Below, piece by piece: positions 23,791 through 34,410 of a DNA stretch of 64,000 nt (positions within the stretch are counted from its first letter, which is position 1; each line of letters opens with the position of its first letter). Made by a program: the position numbers and the translations under genes. The DNA comes from Pictodentalium vernedei (Eukaryota > Mollusca > Scaphopoda > Dentaliida > Dentaliidae). The notes beneath the pieces are model-generated. The model was not told the origin of the DNA and made no database searches. It saw nothing but the letters and a program-made list of their open reading frames with translations. Location: assembly GCA_031216915.1 (NCBI GenBank), contig CM062297.1, positions 368,913,704-368,977,703 of the forward strand, in the 5' to 3' direction.

Positions 23791-26700
23791 CCAAGCAATT
23801 CATGGATTGCCGGAAAGTTGCCGTCGAAGAGAAGCTCCTCCGAGAACGAAGCGACTCTGAGAGAGTTCTTAACCTACTATCCACGCGTGGATGTAGCTAG
23901 GGCTGCATCACGTCTAACCAACTCCAATCAGCCACTGAAGGGCGGAGTTATACGTGAACAAAATACTGCCCTCAAAAGAAATTACATTGAGAATAATATC
24001 CCGTAAATCTTTTCTTGAAGACGTAATGATAACGCCTCAGTAAGGCGGATTACGCATAATAAAGCGTCTAAGTTAAGTCTACTATACATAATGTCGTTCC
24101 CAATATTGAAATTGGAAAAGACATAAACGGCGAAAAAGAATATATGCAGTCTTTAATCACACCGTCTAGACGCATATGAACTCTCGGTATGCCCTGCTCT
24201 GCCAAAATAAACTATATGTAAAAAAGATAAAATGGCAGAAATGAGCCACGCGGACAAGAAACTAAACTATCATGCTTAGTAGCAGGATTGTATATATATA
24301 TATATATATATAGCGTCGAAAAATAAAACACATGTTGTAATGACAATATTGGACTGCGTCGGTAAGTCAGGGACAAAGTCCCTGTACCGATCGAAAAATC
24401 CGAGTCCAATGACGCTATAAGTCTCTTATCCAAGATCGCAGCAATGAAGTCCGAAAAATAATCACTGGAAGAAATGCCAGAAGATATGAAAGGCATCTTC
24501 CGATACTACTAAAGGGAAAACTCGAAATCTATCGAATCCCTTTCGCCATCCTGTCGGACCCTATAAAGCGTTCGGTCGTCCGTAGCTTGATGCAACCGCG
24601 GACCGCACCGACCCAGCGCCGTCGGATAATTCCTGATTCGACCGAGAAACCGTCAATTGCTGGGATGCTGCGAAACAACTGTGCTAACTCGGATAGCACG
24701 TCCGTCACCGAGGCCTGAGGAGCAGCGGTCTTACGATGCATTGCCGCAGGAAGCTCCGAGATCGTTACCCCGTGCATACTTCCAATATGCGAGCGAACGG
24801 AGTGTATAGGCCTCGTGTCCCTTGGCTACCGGATGGCGCGACCTATTCGCTGTGGAATCCCTGAATGCCGAAACTGATCGGATACTCGAGGTCACGTAGC
24901 CAATGTGCGGTCGTGTGCCCTGCTGTGAGGATGAGGAAGCATTAAAGACAGTCTCTCGGACTGTCAATATAACGGAGTGTCCCGAGCAACGGACATATGC
25001 TCCGAATGTAAAATATCTGAACCACAACATGCGGTCCCCTATGTTGTTGGCTTCCTCCGATCTGTCCTCAATCTGCCGTCACTGGGTGAGTACTAAAGTA
25101 ATTAAAGTGCTCGCATCACCCAAATCTCCTTCCTAGACCGCAACGGACGAACCCGGCAGCCGAACCATTCGATGAATGTATGCTACACCGGGTGAGCTAG
25201 CGAATGTCATTCCGTAAGCGATAGACATATTCCATGAGCACTTATTGCCGCTAACTCTTCATTAACTATGACGACAGAGGCACACTTTAGAAAGACATCT
25301 CCATAACTCTTCGAACAAGAAACCATAAATGCTTGGATAGCAAGCATAAAATAATAATATATATAGCGTCGTTCAATAATTCGAAAGTTTGTGTGACATT
25401 ATTGGACTATGTCGGAACTGAGGGACGATGTCCCTGAACCGAACCAAAAATTTCTAAGTCCACCGACGCTATCAGTTTCTTATCCGGCATCGCAGCATAT
25501 GTTGTTCCGAAAGGGAAAGCTTGAAATCCACCGAATCCCTTTCGGTATCCCGTCGGACCGGATGAAATTTTTCGGACGTCCGTACCCGCTTCCGCGGAGC
25601 GTCCCGACCCAGCATCGTCGGATAAAATATATGCGACAGATTCAGTTGATGCTGGGATGCTGCGATAAACTGTGCTATTAAGGAAAGCACGTCCGTTCCC
25701 GAGGCCTGTGCAGTAGCGGACTTACGATGCATTGCCGCTGGAAGCTCCGTGTACGTTGACTCCCGCACACTTTCTATGCGAACGTCCGGAGTCTGCAGGC
25801 CTCGAGTCCCCGGCTACCGACCCAGCGCTGTCGGATAATTCTCGATCCGACACCGTTTCTGTCGGCTGCTGGGATGCTGCGATAAGCTGTGCTATGTGCA
25901 CAAGAACGTCCGGCGTCGAGACCTGCGGAGGCGCAGTCTATCGGTGCTTCGCCGAGGGCAGCTCCGCATCAGATGGCTCCCGCATACTTCCTATGCGAAC
26001 GTTCGGAGTCCATCGGTCTCGAATCCCTGGCTGCCGGATGGTGTGACCTGGTCGCCGAAGAATCCTTGATCGGCGAAGCTGGTAATATATCGGCGGTCAC
26101 GCAGCCAAGGTGCGGTCGTGTGCGCTGATGAGAAGAGGAAGCCTTAGCAGTCTCAGCAGACTGCCTATACAACGGAGCGTCCCGAGCGACGGACGTATGC
26201 TCCGCTAACGACACATTTGTACCACAACATCTGGGGCCAGATGTTGTTGAACGAGAGAGGGGCCTCTCTCGCTTGCCGTCCGGATGGACCGGAACGAGCT
26301 ATGAACCGGACTAAAAGGCTTCCTCCGTTCTCCCTCCGATCCGCCGTCACTGGGTGTGCATTAAGTTAATTTTATAGTGCTCGCATCACCCCAAAATTCC
26401 TTCTAGACCGCAACGGACGAACCCGGCTGCCGAACCATTCGGTGAATGGACGCTACACCGGGCGAGCTAGCGGACGTCAAAGGCCGTCGAACCTACTAGG
26501 GTCCTCTTAGGCAATTGGCGTATTACATGAGCACTTTTCCGCTAGCCCTTCATTAATTGTGACGACGGAGGCACACTGTTGGAAGACATCACAGATACAT
26601 CACCCTAATCTTGATCGTCTGAAATAGAAATTGATAAAGTAGAGTGACCCTGCGGGGAAAGGACCGGAGTGTCCAAATCCCCAACAACATACCGTGACAT

Positions 26701-26860
26701 ACTCTTCCCATATTGTCATCGAAATCATACGATACAGAACAGGAGTTAATGCGAGTACACTGACCACATATAGAATGATAATAAGGTCAGAGGAAGACTT
26801 CCTCCTAAAACAATTGATCAATATCCTTTCAATGAGAAAAGAAAACAAGTCCTGGTACTC
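23790..26860 (-). pseudogene. Gag remnant of DIRS B, tandemly duplicated
   Basis: It begins at the C-terminal Gag segment (homologous to 35633-35770 in C) and runs to a decayed N-terminal cysteine region near 26780. Two related blocks (about 24310-25290 and 25360-26500) repeat the same Ser-rich segment, with the phrase GGCGCGACCT/GGTGTGACCTGGTCG. A (TA)n tract lies at 24289-24311. There is no intact reading frame. Confidence 0.6.
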
Positions 26861-27728
26861 GCACTAACCCCTGGCAATCAAATACATAATAATAATATGA
26901 TCCATTAATATAGAAAAAATAATTGAAATCAAAATATTTGAAAAAATATTTTTTCAGAACAGCCCAAGTTTCTGAAAAGTAACGTTGAGCCCCAATGGAT
27001 CCCAAGCCTAAGTGTGGACAAAAATTTTAAAAATATTTTAAACAATTTATTCAACACTTACGAACAATAATAATGTATCTAGTTATGATTAAAATAACAT
27101 AAAGATATTATTATTTAGAAATCCCCCCCTCACACAGAGGGCTGTTGTAAATGTAAACAATGAGTGTAAAAACACTAAAATAAGACTCCAGGCACCCAGG
27201 CCCGAAATCAGTTACCAAAAATACACCATCTGATGCAAAACAGAGACTTCCAGGGAAGAAACTGCAGAACATCAGATGGTAGATGCAGAACACAACGCCT
27301 AACCACCCGTAGGTGAAGACGTAAACATGGGGAAAGAACAGAATTCATTCTGTTATTAAGCTAAAACTCCCAAGAAATTTTAGTAATAATAATTACAGAA
27401 ACTATGCCAAAAGCATGGGAGAATAGCAAGGGGGAACTTAAAGGACAGGGAGAGAGGAAAAACACTTGAAAAAACAGTGTAACTAAATAATCAGAATGAC
27501 AACAAAATGGCTGCTGCCTTGAAAATAGGTAACTTAACATAATTTCATTAAAAAATTTTAAGTTACAGCCCTGATAATATTCTGTCACACATTCTTTTCC
27601 TCTCCTCCTTTTCTATCCTCCTTAGAATCACCATTTCACTAATATTTATGTGTCTGGCATCATTTAAACTGAGATTTAAAAGCACAAAGATCAGTCAGAT
27701 GTTAACTGATGAAGGGCCAAACTTAGAA
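26861..27728. other. 5' leader of DIRS B
   Basis: Non-coding leader between gag and the right terminal repeat, shared with D (56200-57075) and more distantly with A and C. It contains AAACATGGGGAAA and TGCCAAAAGCATGGGAG phrases common to all copies. The pyrimidine-rich tract at 27590-27625 is conserved among copies. Confidence 0.6.
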
Positions 27729-27925
27729 TGAAAAATGGCGCCAATTTCGGAACGTCCTTGACACTGCGCATGCGCAGTGGGGGCGAGGTGTGGAGGGCCT
27801 TTCTGGACATGTTTTCTTTAGTTTTAGATGCAAATTTTGGGGATTGGGGGGCAAAATTTGTGTTTGGCCCTATATTTTAAGAGTTAGCACCAGCTATGTC
27901 TGGGTCATTGGTACAGTATAAAAAT
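27729..27925. repeat. right inverted terminal repeat of DIRS B
   Basis: It is the inverted partner of 20967-21155, identical at nearly all positions including the B-specific variants. It ends GGTACAGTATAAAAAT. Confidence 0.9.
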
Positions 27926-28305
27926 ATTATAAGTTACAGCCCTGAACACACCCTTCCTCTGTCTCTTTCTCTCATCCTCTTATTTCATCCTTGGATCCAC
28001 CATTTCCTTCATGATTTTGTGGCTGGCATCATTTTAACTGGGATTATAAGCACAGATATCAGTGAGATGTTACTGATAGAAGGGCCAAACAAAGAATGAG
28101 GATTTGGCGCCAATTTCGGTACTTCCTTGACACTGCGCATGTGCAGTGGATGAAAATATGGAGGACCATATAGGACATTGAATTTTTTGATTTGGATGCA
28201 AATTTGGGGGATTGGGGGTGCAAAATTTGTGTTTGGCCCTGAATAATTTAGAGTTAGCACCAGCTAAGTCTGGGTCATTGGTACCGTATAAAAATATCAT
28301 TTTTA

Positions 28306-28440
28306 CTATGTCGATTGATCGAGATAATAAGCTGATCGATCGAGATACTAAGTTGATCAAGCAAGATACTAAGTCACTCGATCAAGATAAAAAACTCGAG
28401 CAATAAAAATACTAAGTCGATCAGTCGAGATAATACAAGA
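28306..28440. repeat. minisatellite with GATCGATCGAGATAATAAG-type units
   Basis: Five to six diverged units of about 22 bp (TGATCGATCGAGATACTAAG and variants) directly follow the right end of B'. No coding meaning is evident. Confidence 0.75.
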
Positions 28441-28592
28441 AAAATAAAATCATGTCCTTTCCCAGCCACCGTACCCATCACTAGTATAAGGTTTATGAAC
28501 ATGTTCCATTGAGGTCTATAAACAATGCTTTTGAAGCAAAGGATAATTTTTTTTTACTTATATGTTAGAAAATATTGGCTGTGTCATCTGTA

Positions 28593-28855
28593 AGTCATTT
28601 AATCCCTAAGGGCCAGGAGATTTGTTATACATTTTTACTACACTTTGGCAGTCTATATCTTGTGCCTTTGCAGTTGTTTCTAGACATGTCTTGGCTGCCT
28701 ATATAGGCGGCCAAGAAATGTCCAGAAACTGCCAAGGTAGTTGGTTTGTATTCTGCAACTTTATACAGCGACTGCATGTTGGCGCAATTATTCGGTTTCA
28801 GTAAAAAAGTGATCAAAGTCGGACTTAGCCCCCAAGGATTAAGTAAATAGGAAAG
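28593..28855. repeat. fold-back element with central palindrome
   Basis: The outer arms (TTAATCCCTAAGGGC near 28599 and its inverted form near 28838-28850) and a central near-perfect palindrome at 28673-28733 make a fold-back structure. The palindrome is TTTCTAGACATGTCTTGGC...TATATA...GCCAAGAAATGTCCAGAAA. A MITE is one interpretation. A related hairpin is at 61893-61935. Confidence 0.6.
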
Positions 28856-29408
28856 TCTAAATATTAATTTGTTCAACCCAGAGAGTTCATTCATTCTTGA
28901 GAGTTTCTTTCAGGTCGGTCTTCAAAAAAGTTGTTAAAAATATTAAGCAAGAAGCATTTCAGCTAACCTTCCTGAGAGGCTGAAAAATCAGACAATTAGA
29001 CACTTAATCCTGGCCTCTAAGAAAAAATGCAGTTTGGATTGGAATTTCTAGCAAAATCAATTAATATTTCTGAGCACGAATACCCTTTGAAGTTGGGTCG
29101 TTCAATCCATTCTAACATCCTTGTGTAATTTTATTGGAAGACAAATTAAAGTAGAGGCTCATGTGAGGCTAAAACGTTCACATGGATCAAGCAGTCTAGA
29201 AGAAAATTTAAGTAGGTTGGAGTGGGGAAGAAATGGAGAAATAAGGTGTTAGTGTATGTTGTTTGGTTTATTGGAATTTAGTAAAGTTTCGACATGCAGT
29301 GTTGGACAGTTTTATAGATGGAATAAGCCAGAGAACCTGGAGAACAACTGAACAGCAGCAAAAAACTGTCAGACTCTCCAACTTACTACCTCTGCACAAG
29401 TACTGGTA
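28856..29408. other. unassigned spacer
   Basis: No coding signal, repeat or splice-bounded exon could be supported here. Confidence 0.5.
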
Positions 29409-29723
29409 GGGGGCATGGTCACTCAGTAGGTTTGAATCACAACTGCAGAAACCGCATTGTGTCCTTGGGCAAGACACTTCACCCCATTGTCCATGCGGGA
29501 GCACTGTGACGTTGTGTACTAAGGTGTACCACACAACGATGGTGCACCTGTCTTCAACTAATGCTAACCCTGCTTGTGAGGAGTTAGTATGTTGGGAGCT
29601 CACAGTTGCTCAGTGGTTCTCTCCGGGTACTCTAGTTTCCTTCACCCGTAAAACTGGCGTGGTCATGATTAGCTATTGTGCAGAAATATGTGACCTTATA
29701 CACCAATAAATAATAATAATAAC
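29409..29723 (+). mobile_element. tRNA-derived SINE
   Basis: The head GGGGGCATGGTCACTCAGTAGG resembles a pol III A box region, followed by B-box-like GTTTGAATCAC. Part of the tRNA head between the boxes is deleted compared with the second copy at 46027-46344. The body includes GTGTCCTTGGGCAAGACACT and GTTCTCTCCGGGTACTC. The tail ends CCAATAAATAATAATAATAA. Mobilised by a LINE in trans; the partner is not in this window. Confidence 0.75.
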
Positions 29724-29729
29724 AAGCAC

Positions 29730-29900
29730 TGTTAGCAGTGGTTGAAGGCCAGTGTCCAACAGATGTGCAGTTCACCTTAGTACACAGTGCCATCATGTCC
29801 CCATGAGGCCAATCAAGATTACGTGTCTTGCCAAAGGATACAACACTACAGTACAGTCACCTTGTACTGGTCACTTTCCACGCGTGGGAAATATTTCCAG
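29730..29900 (-). mobile_element. partial SINE, reverse orientation
   Basis: GCAGTGGTTGAAGGCCAGTG, then GCAGTTCACCTTAGTACACAG and GTGTCTTGCCAAAGGATACA match the inverse of the SINE body, diverged and truncated at both sides. With the copy at 29409-29723 it forms a tail-to-tail pair. Confidence 0.55.
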
Positions 29901-29940
29901 ACACAATAATAACCAATTCCAAACACTAATTATAGGAATA

Positions 29941-30015
29941 ATCATCAAAAATTTAATTAATGAAGCACCAGGTACAACCTGGTGCTTCATTAATTAAAAT
30001 TTTGCTGATGATGAT
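29941..30015. repeat. long near-perfect palindrome, 3-nt spacer
   Basis: AATTAATGAAGCACCAGGT - ACA - ACCTGGTGCTTCATTAATT has a perfect core stem of 22 bp or more. The arms continue with few mismatches through AAATTT and ATCATC, giving arms of about 33 bp. Confidence 0.9.
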
Positions 30016-31960
30016 CTTTATTATCTGGTAAACGCATGTAAAATTTGTTTTGTTACCAAATATCAAACAACGGATCTGAAGAATTGACAATCTTTAAAGA
30101 ATATTTCTCAAACTGCATTAATTTAAAATTTGGTCTGCTATATGGCACCCAAGTATGAACCAAATATCAAAAGATTCTGAAGACAATTGTTAAAGAATTT
30201 TCCTCATATTGTAAGAAGTTAAATTTTGGGTGCCCATAAAAAGCCCAAATATGAACCCAGGGAGTTGATTTGACCAACTTGAATATGAACCCCACAAAGA
30301 TGCTGTAAACATGATGTATAAAGATTCTGACAAGTGGATCTGAGAAAGAAAATTTTTAAAGAATTTTCCTCATATTGGATTAAGTTATTCATTTGGGCTT
30401 CCATAAGGAGCCCAAAAATGAACCTGGTGATTTCATTTGCACAAATTTGAAGCTAACCCATTCAGGATGCTGTGTACAAAATATCAAAATATTTTGAATA
30501 ACAAAATTGAAGGAGATTTTTAAAGAATTGTCATATTGCATTCAATTAAAATTCGGGCTCCCATAGGGAGCACAAATTTGAACCCATTGACTTGATTTGA
30601 ACAAACTTGAGTCTGACCCCTAAAGGATGCTATATTCCAAATATCAAAAGATTATGATTGGTGGTTCAAGAGAATATTTATTTCAATTTTGGAGAAATAT
30701 CTGAGGTGCAAGCAGAGTTATGCCGATTACGATGCCTCTCTGTGGGTGTGACAACTTTATTTGATCAAACTTGAATTGACATATGATGTGGAACATGTAT
30801 ACCAAATCTGGTTCTATATGGAGTCCAACTAATAATCAAGGGACTTGATTTCAGCAAACTTGAATCATTCCCCTGTAAGGATGCTGTATACCATATATTG
30901 AAAAATTCTGACTAGTGGTTCTGGAGGAGAAGATTTGTATAGAATATTCCCCATTTTGCCTTAGGTTAAAATTCAGGCTCCCATAGGGTTCCCAAATATC
31001 AACCAGAGATTTGATTTGAACAAACTTACATCTGACATTCCAAGTGATAGTGTATACCAAATATAAAAAGATTCTGAAAATTTGAAAGGATTATTCCTCA
31101 TACTGTACGAAGTTAAAAATTGGGCTCCCACAGGGATCCCAAATATTAACCAAGGGACTTGCTTTGAACAAACTTAAATTTGACCCCATAGCAATGTTGT
31201 ATACCAAATATCAAAAGATTCTGATTAATGGTTTTGGAGAAGAAGGTTCTTTAAAGAATATCCCTCACATTGCACGGATGATGTATACCAAATATCAAAA
31301 GATTCTGATCAGTGGTTCTGGAGTAGATTTTTTTCATTTTTGAAAATATGCTGACTTAGCATTTTTTTAATTCCCGCCACAGTAAACTATGGCACAACCG
31401 ATGGCACTTTTTTTTTTACCATTCAATTTGACTGGTCCTAAGAATGCTTCATACCAAATAACAGCTTTCTGTTCAAGGTAGTTGAGAAATATAGCTATTT
31501 GAACATATTTCTATTTTTAGCTCTTGGGTTTATTTTTATGGCATGAATCAAGTACTTATGAATCAATAATACCACATTCCAAATTTGGTTCAAATTGGCT
31601 CATTGTTTCAGAAAACAGAGACAAATATTGCTCTACGAACTTTGTTTGAACAAACTTTATTCTATACCTCAAAAAGAAGCTCAATACCAAATATCATATC
31701 ACTGGAACAATCAGTTTATGCTACAAATTTTTTTTTTTTAAATTTGGGAGCATTTTATCCACCCCTTCCCTATGGGGTGGGGCCAGTTGATTTTAACAAA
31801 ATCAAAATGCAATGTCAGCACAAACAATCATTTCAAATTATCCGAAATCAGTCCAGTGGTTTTGGATAAGAAGTTTCGAACACCACGGACAAGATGAAAT
31901 ATGGTGGACAATGAAGAGTGATCACTACAGCTCAACCTGCCTTTCAGTCAGCTGAGCTAA
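30016..31960 (+). mobile_element. P1 repeat, copy d (old, 5' part missing)
   Basis: It has about seven diverged ~167-bp units (GGGCTTCCATAAGGAGCCC-like hairpins near 30235, 30400, 30555, 30980, 31120). The P1 tail follows (CTATGGGGTGGGGCC, GGTTTTGGATAAGAAG). The terminal hairpin CTTTCAGTCAGCTGAGCTAA ends at 31960. The ACAAGAGGCCCC start is not present. Confidence 0.7.
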
Positions 31961-32238
31961 TAAATTACATGGTGGGCAATTAATCCTCAGTTTCTACAGA
32001 CCTATAGGGCTGTTGGGTTAAATTAATACTGAATCTCTTATATAAACACAAAATAGATTCACCCATTTTATTGTAAATATTATTTTTTACAGGGAGAAAT
32101 CATTCAGAAACTCAAGTGTAGATAAGGATAACATTAGTTTACATAAAAATATTGGAAAAATTTGTTGTTTTTCATCAAAGAGCTGCTATAAGAGCCACCT
32201 ACCACACATAATGTGTAAAATCATGAAAAAGGAAATAC
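31961..32238 (-). other. intron of the iRhom gene, non-repetitive part
   Basis: Follows exon 32239-32472 on the minus strand; its 5' splice site GTATTT occupies 32238-32233. I see no repeat or coding signal. The next iRhom exon was not found. Confidence 0.5.
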
Positions 32239-32472
32239 CTGTGATCATCAATTTCAGCAATCTGACCCTTCACATCCGATCTCACGTCACTGCGAAAACT
32301 TCTGTTCAACAATCTTCCCATGAATCCCATACCAACTTGACGTTTATGTCTTTCCATGACAGCTTTTAAAATTGGCTGTTTTATCTCTTGCAAAGCAAAA
32401 TCTGGCGTGTCATAACCTTCACCACCTGGTGTGGAGGGGATAGGCTGAGGTGGTTGTCTTCTCCATCCAGGC
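32239..32472 (-). CDS. iRhom: iRhom (inactive rhomboid) exon, segment before first TM helix
   Basis: This is a 234-bp exon on the minus strand. The 3' splice site TTGCTTATTTTAG precedes 32472 and the 5' splice site CACAG|GTATTT follows 32239. It translates as PGWRRQPPQPIP..., then GFMGRLLNRSFRSDVRSDV, then AEIDDH. In vertebrate RHBDF1 the corresponding segment contains GWRKQ, MVGRLTNRTYRK and DMDDHRPFFTYW, immediately before transmembrane helix 1 (family knowledge recalled, not searched). iRhoms are catalytically dead rhomboid-like ER/Golgi proteins that escort ADAM17/TACE and control EGF-family signalling. The exon starts with one base completing the Arg codon left by the upstream exon and ends with two bases of the next, so it is length-symmetric. 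The upstream intron contains DIRS copy C. Confidence 0.87.
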
Positions 32473-32861
32473 CTAAAATAAGCAAACAACAGAAAATACT
32501 AACAACAGGGTTTATACAAAACTGGAGAAACAAAATTCATGCATCTTTCAAGAATGCTTAAGAATGCTATGGTTACTTAAAACCTTCAAAATCTTCAAGC
32601 AGTTTCTTTAAGTGCCTTGAGAAAATGTGGCTCTTTCACAGCTTGTATCCCTCTGATTTTTAATTTCTCACGTCTTCAAAGAATGCTTCTACAAGAAAAA
32701 TTCACAAGAGGATATATATGGTGGACAATTTGAATGTGAATCACAACATTCTTAGCTGAATGAGTTTTAACCCTTTGTCCAATGTAATGACTAAAACAGT
32801 CGCACTATTCACAAAAGTCACCATTCAATTTTCATTATTTTTATCATTTTCTGTCTGCAAA
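32473..32861 (-). other. iRhom intron, left flank of DIRS C
   Basis: About 390 bp of AT-rich intron holding the acceptor tract for exon 32239-32472. There is no other feature. The same short phrase ATATATATGGTGGACA occurs here (32712) and at about 38400 across the inserted element. Confidence 0.6.
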
Positions 32862-33046
32862 GTTAAAAAATTTATAGTAATTTATATATTTTTTATACTT
32901 ACCAATGACCCAGACTTAGCTGATGCTAACTCCTTAAAATCAAAGGCCAAACACAAATTTTGCCCCGCAATCCGCAAAATTTGCAACAAAAACTGAAAAA
33001 TAAATGTCCTATGTAGTCCTCCATACCTTTTATCCATTGCGCATAA

Positions 33047-33580
33047 TGGCACTTCTTTTTGCTTAAGAAGAACCCAAGCTAAATTCCACTTAGGAATTAA
33101 TCTAAGGGTTCTAGGTCTATTTATCGAAAAGTTTTTTACTAACTTAGATAAAGAGACATTAGATCCAATCTGTAAGCTATCATGATGTGCATAGGTATCA
33201 GATAGCATAGACCTATAACCATTAATGATAACAGGCTGCAGTTTGATCTCATCAAACAGGTAGACTAGAAAATTAGCAATGTCTGGAATGGAGGGATCAT
33301 AAATATCAATAGAATGGTCCCTACACCACCGACAGAAAACCTTCCACTTAGCCGCATAATTTATCAAAGAGGAGGTCCTCCTACAGTTAGAAATCGCGAC
33401 CACTGCTTGTCCTGTAAATTGCTTGCCATGCAAGAAGGACCGCACAACGGAAATACGTAAAGGTTGAGACCTTGCAGGTTGTGATGCAGTGTGCGTAATT
33501 TTCCCTGCGAAAGGAGATCTTCTCGTGGAGGAAGCTTCCGCGGCATGTCCCACAGCAGACACCTGAGTAGATTTATCCAT
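33047..33580 (-). pseudogene. YR of DIRS C, N-terminal half only
   Basis: An open frame from 33580 starts MDKSTQVSAVGHAAEAS and includes YAAKWKVFCRWCRDHSIDIY. A typical phage-integrase SAM-like core-binding fold follows (PSIPDIANFLVYLFDE, then NGYRSMLSDTYAH). It then meets the deletion join and runs into terminal-repeat sequence. The catalytic Arg-His-Arg-Tyr part is gone, so it cannot recombine DNA. It overlaps the end of the RNase H/linker frame, as in other DIRS elements where the ORFs overlap. Confidence 0.8.
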
Positions 33581-34410
33581 GGTCTCTGGGGTGACAGAGA
33601 TGCTACCAACAGAATCTTGCAGTGAGATTGCTTTATCTTGAGCAGTATCTGCTGAATCAATGGCGCTGGAGGATACCTATCATTTCGTCCCAAGAGATCG
33701 AGAGGGCATCTACTGCAAACGCTCAAGGATCTGGACAAGGCGACACATACGTCTGCAACTGATTGTTGAGATGCGTCACAAATAAGTCTATCATCGAACG
33801 CTCCCACTGGTAGCAAATCTGATTGAATACTCGTTTGTTGAGAGTCCATTCTGACGGCAACAGAAAGGGAGTCTGCCAAAACGTTCAGACGACCCGGAAT
33901 ATGACAGACCAATAGAAGAACCTGATGCTCTAGGACAAACAGAAGGATTCTTTCCGTTAGATTGAATAATGGAATGGAATGAGTGCCTCCCTGGTTCCGA
34001 ATATACGCTTCTACCGTCGAATTGTCAGGCAGAATTTGCGCGTGTGCATTCCGAATTATGTTCATCCAATGACATAGCGCAAGCCAAATTGACATCATTT
34101 CTTTGATATTTATGTGCTTGTTTAGGAACTGCGGATCCCAAAGACCCTGGCACTTCCAATCCGTTGGGCTCAAGGTCGCACACCAACCTGTTTGACTGGC
34201 ATCAGTCATAATAGTAAAGCTCGGATCCAGCGATTGCTGTGGAACTTCCTGTGTTAACCACTGAATATCTGCTGAAGTTTGAATCTCTTGTTTGACTTGA
34301 TTCGACAAGATGATGTTCGTATCGAGCGAATGAATCTTGACACTCCAATTCTGAGTCAGAAAGATTTGGAGTGGCTGAGTACGTAGCCGCCCCATCGGAA
34401 TAAGATCCAC
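33364..34410 (-). CDS. RNase H plus C-terminal linker of DIRS C (intact 348-codon frame)
   Basis: The open frame carries the RNase H acidic positions: TDASQTGW (about residue 68), NIKEMMSIWLALCHW, PDNSTVEAYIRNQGGTH and HIPGRLNVLADSLS. The linker follows with YPPAPLIQQILLKIKQSH, LLVASLSPQRPW and FPLCGPSC. The linker sits where DIRS1/PAT elements have a Dam-like methyltransferase domain. The YPPAP motif could echo the NPPY box, but this is unproven. The frame starts mid-polyprotein, with no true initiator; in an active element it would be continuous with RT. This is the longest uninterrupted part of this family in the window. Confidence 0.8.
   Translation of the reverse strand: MDLIPMGRLRTQPLQIFLTQNWSVKIHSLDTNIILSNQVKQEIQTSADIQWLTQEVPQQSLDPSFTIMTDASQTGWCATLSPTDWKCQGLWDPQFLNKHINIKEMMSIWLALCHWMNIIRNAHAQILPDNSTVEAYIRNQGGTHSIPLFNLTERILLFVLEHQVLLLVCHIPGRLNVLADSLSVAVRMDSQQTSIQSDLLPVGAFDDRLICDASQQSVADVCVALSRSLSVCSRCPLDLLGRNDRYPPAPLIQQILLKIKQSHCKILLVASLSPQRPWINLLRCLLWDMPRKLPPREDLLSQGKLRTLHHNLQGLNLYVFPLCGPSCMASNLQDKQWSRFLTVGGPPL

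Larger units (their letters stand above)
20929..27925 (-). mobile_element. DIRS-type retrotransposon, copy B (RT-less, nested in B')
   Basis: The ends are GTTAAAAAATTT (20929) and GTATAAAAAT (27925), for a length of 6997 bp. The copy carries left and right terminal repeats, an ICR, and broken YR, RNase H and Gag, all on the minus strand. RT is missing: the sequence passes from the start of RNase H directly into the C-terminal part of gag near 23800. Copy D has the same deletion, the same tandem gag duplication and the same lost RNase H aspartate. B inserted into B' without target duplication (flanks ACATAAAA and ATTATAAG). It must have moved using proteins from another element. Confidence 0.88.
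20728..28295 (-). mobile_element. DIRS B': terminal-only mini-element, split by copy B
   Basis: The left part (20728-20928) is a DIRS left terminus (ATTATAGTAATTTATATATT, then ACCAATGACCCAGAC) joined at GGAACATGAAATAATTTTAC to leader sequence. The right part (27926-28295) continues ATTATAAGTTACAGCCCTG to the right terminus ending GTATAAAAAT. Removing copy B gives a contiguous ~570-bp element matching the leader of A and C exactly at the join. It has the two ends but no coding region or ICR, like a MITE version of a DIRS element. A C-run at 20829-20856 lies in its left terminal repeat. Confidence 0.75.

Noticed and set aside
24289-24311. (TA)n tract as a promoter TATA element
   Set aside because: Lies inside decayed gag of DIRS B, is a simple microsatellite, and is shorter in copy D.
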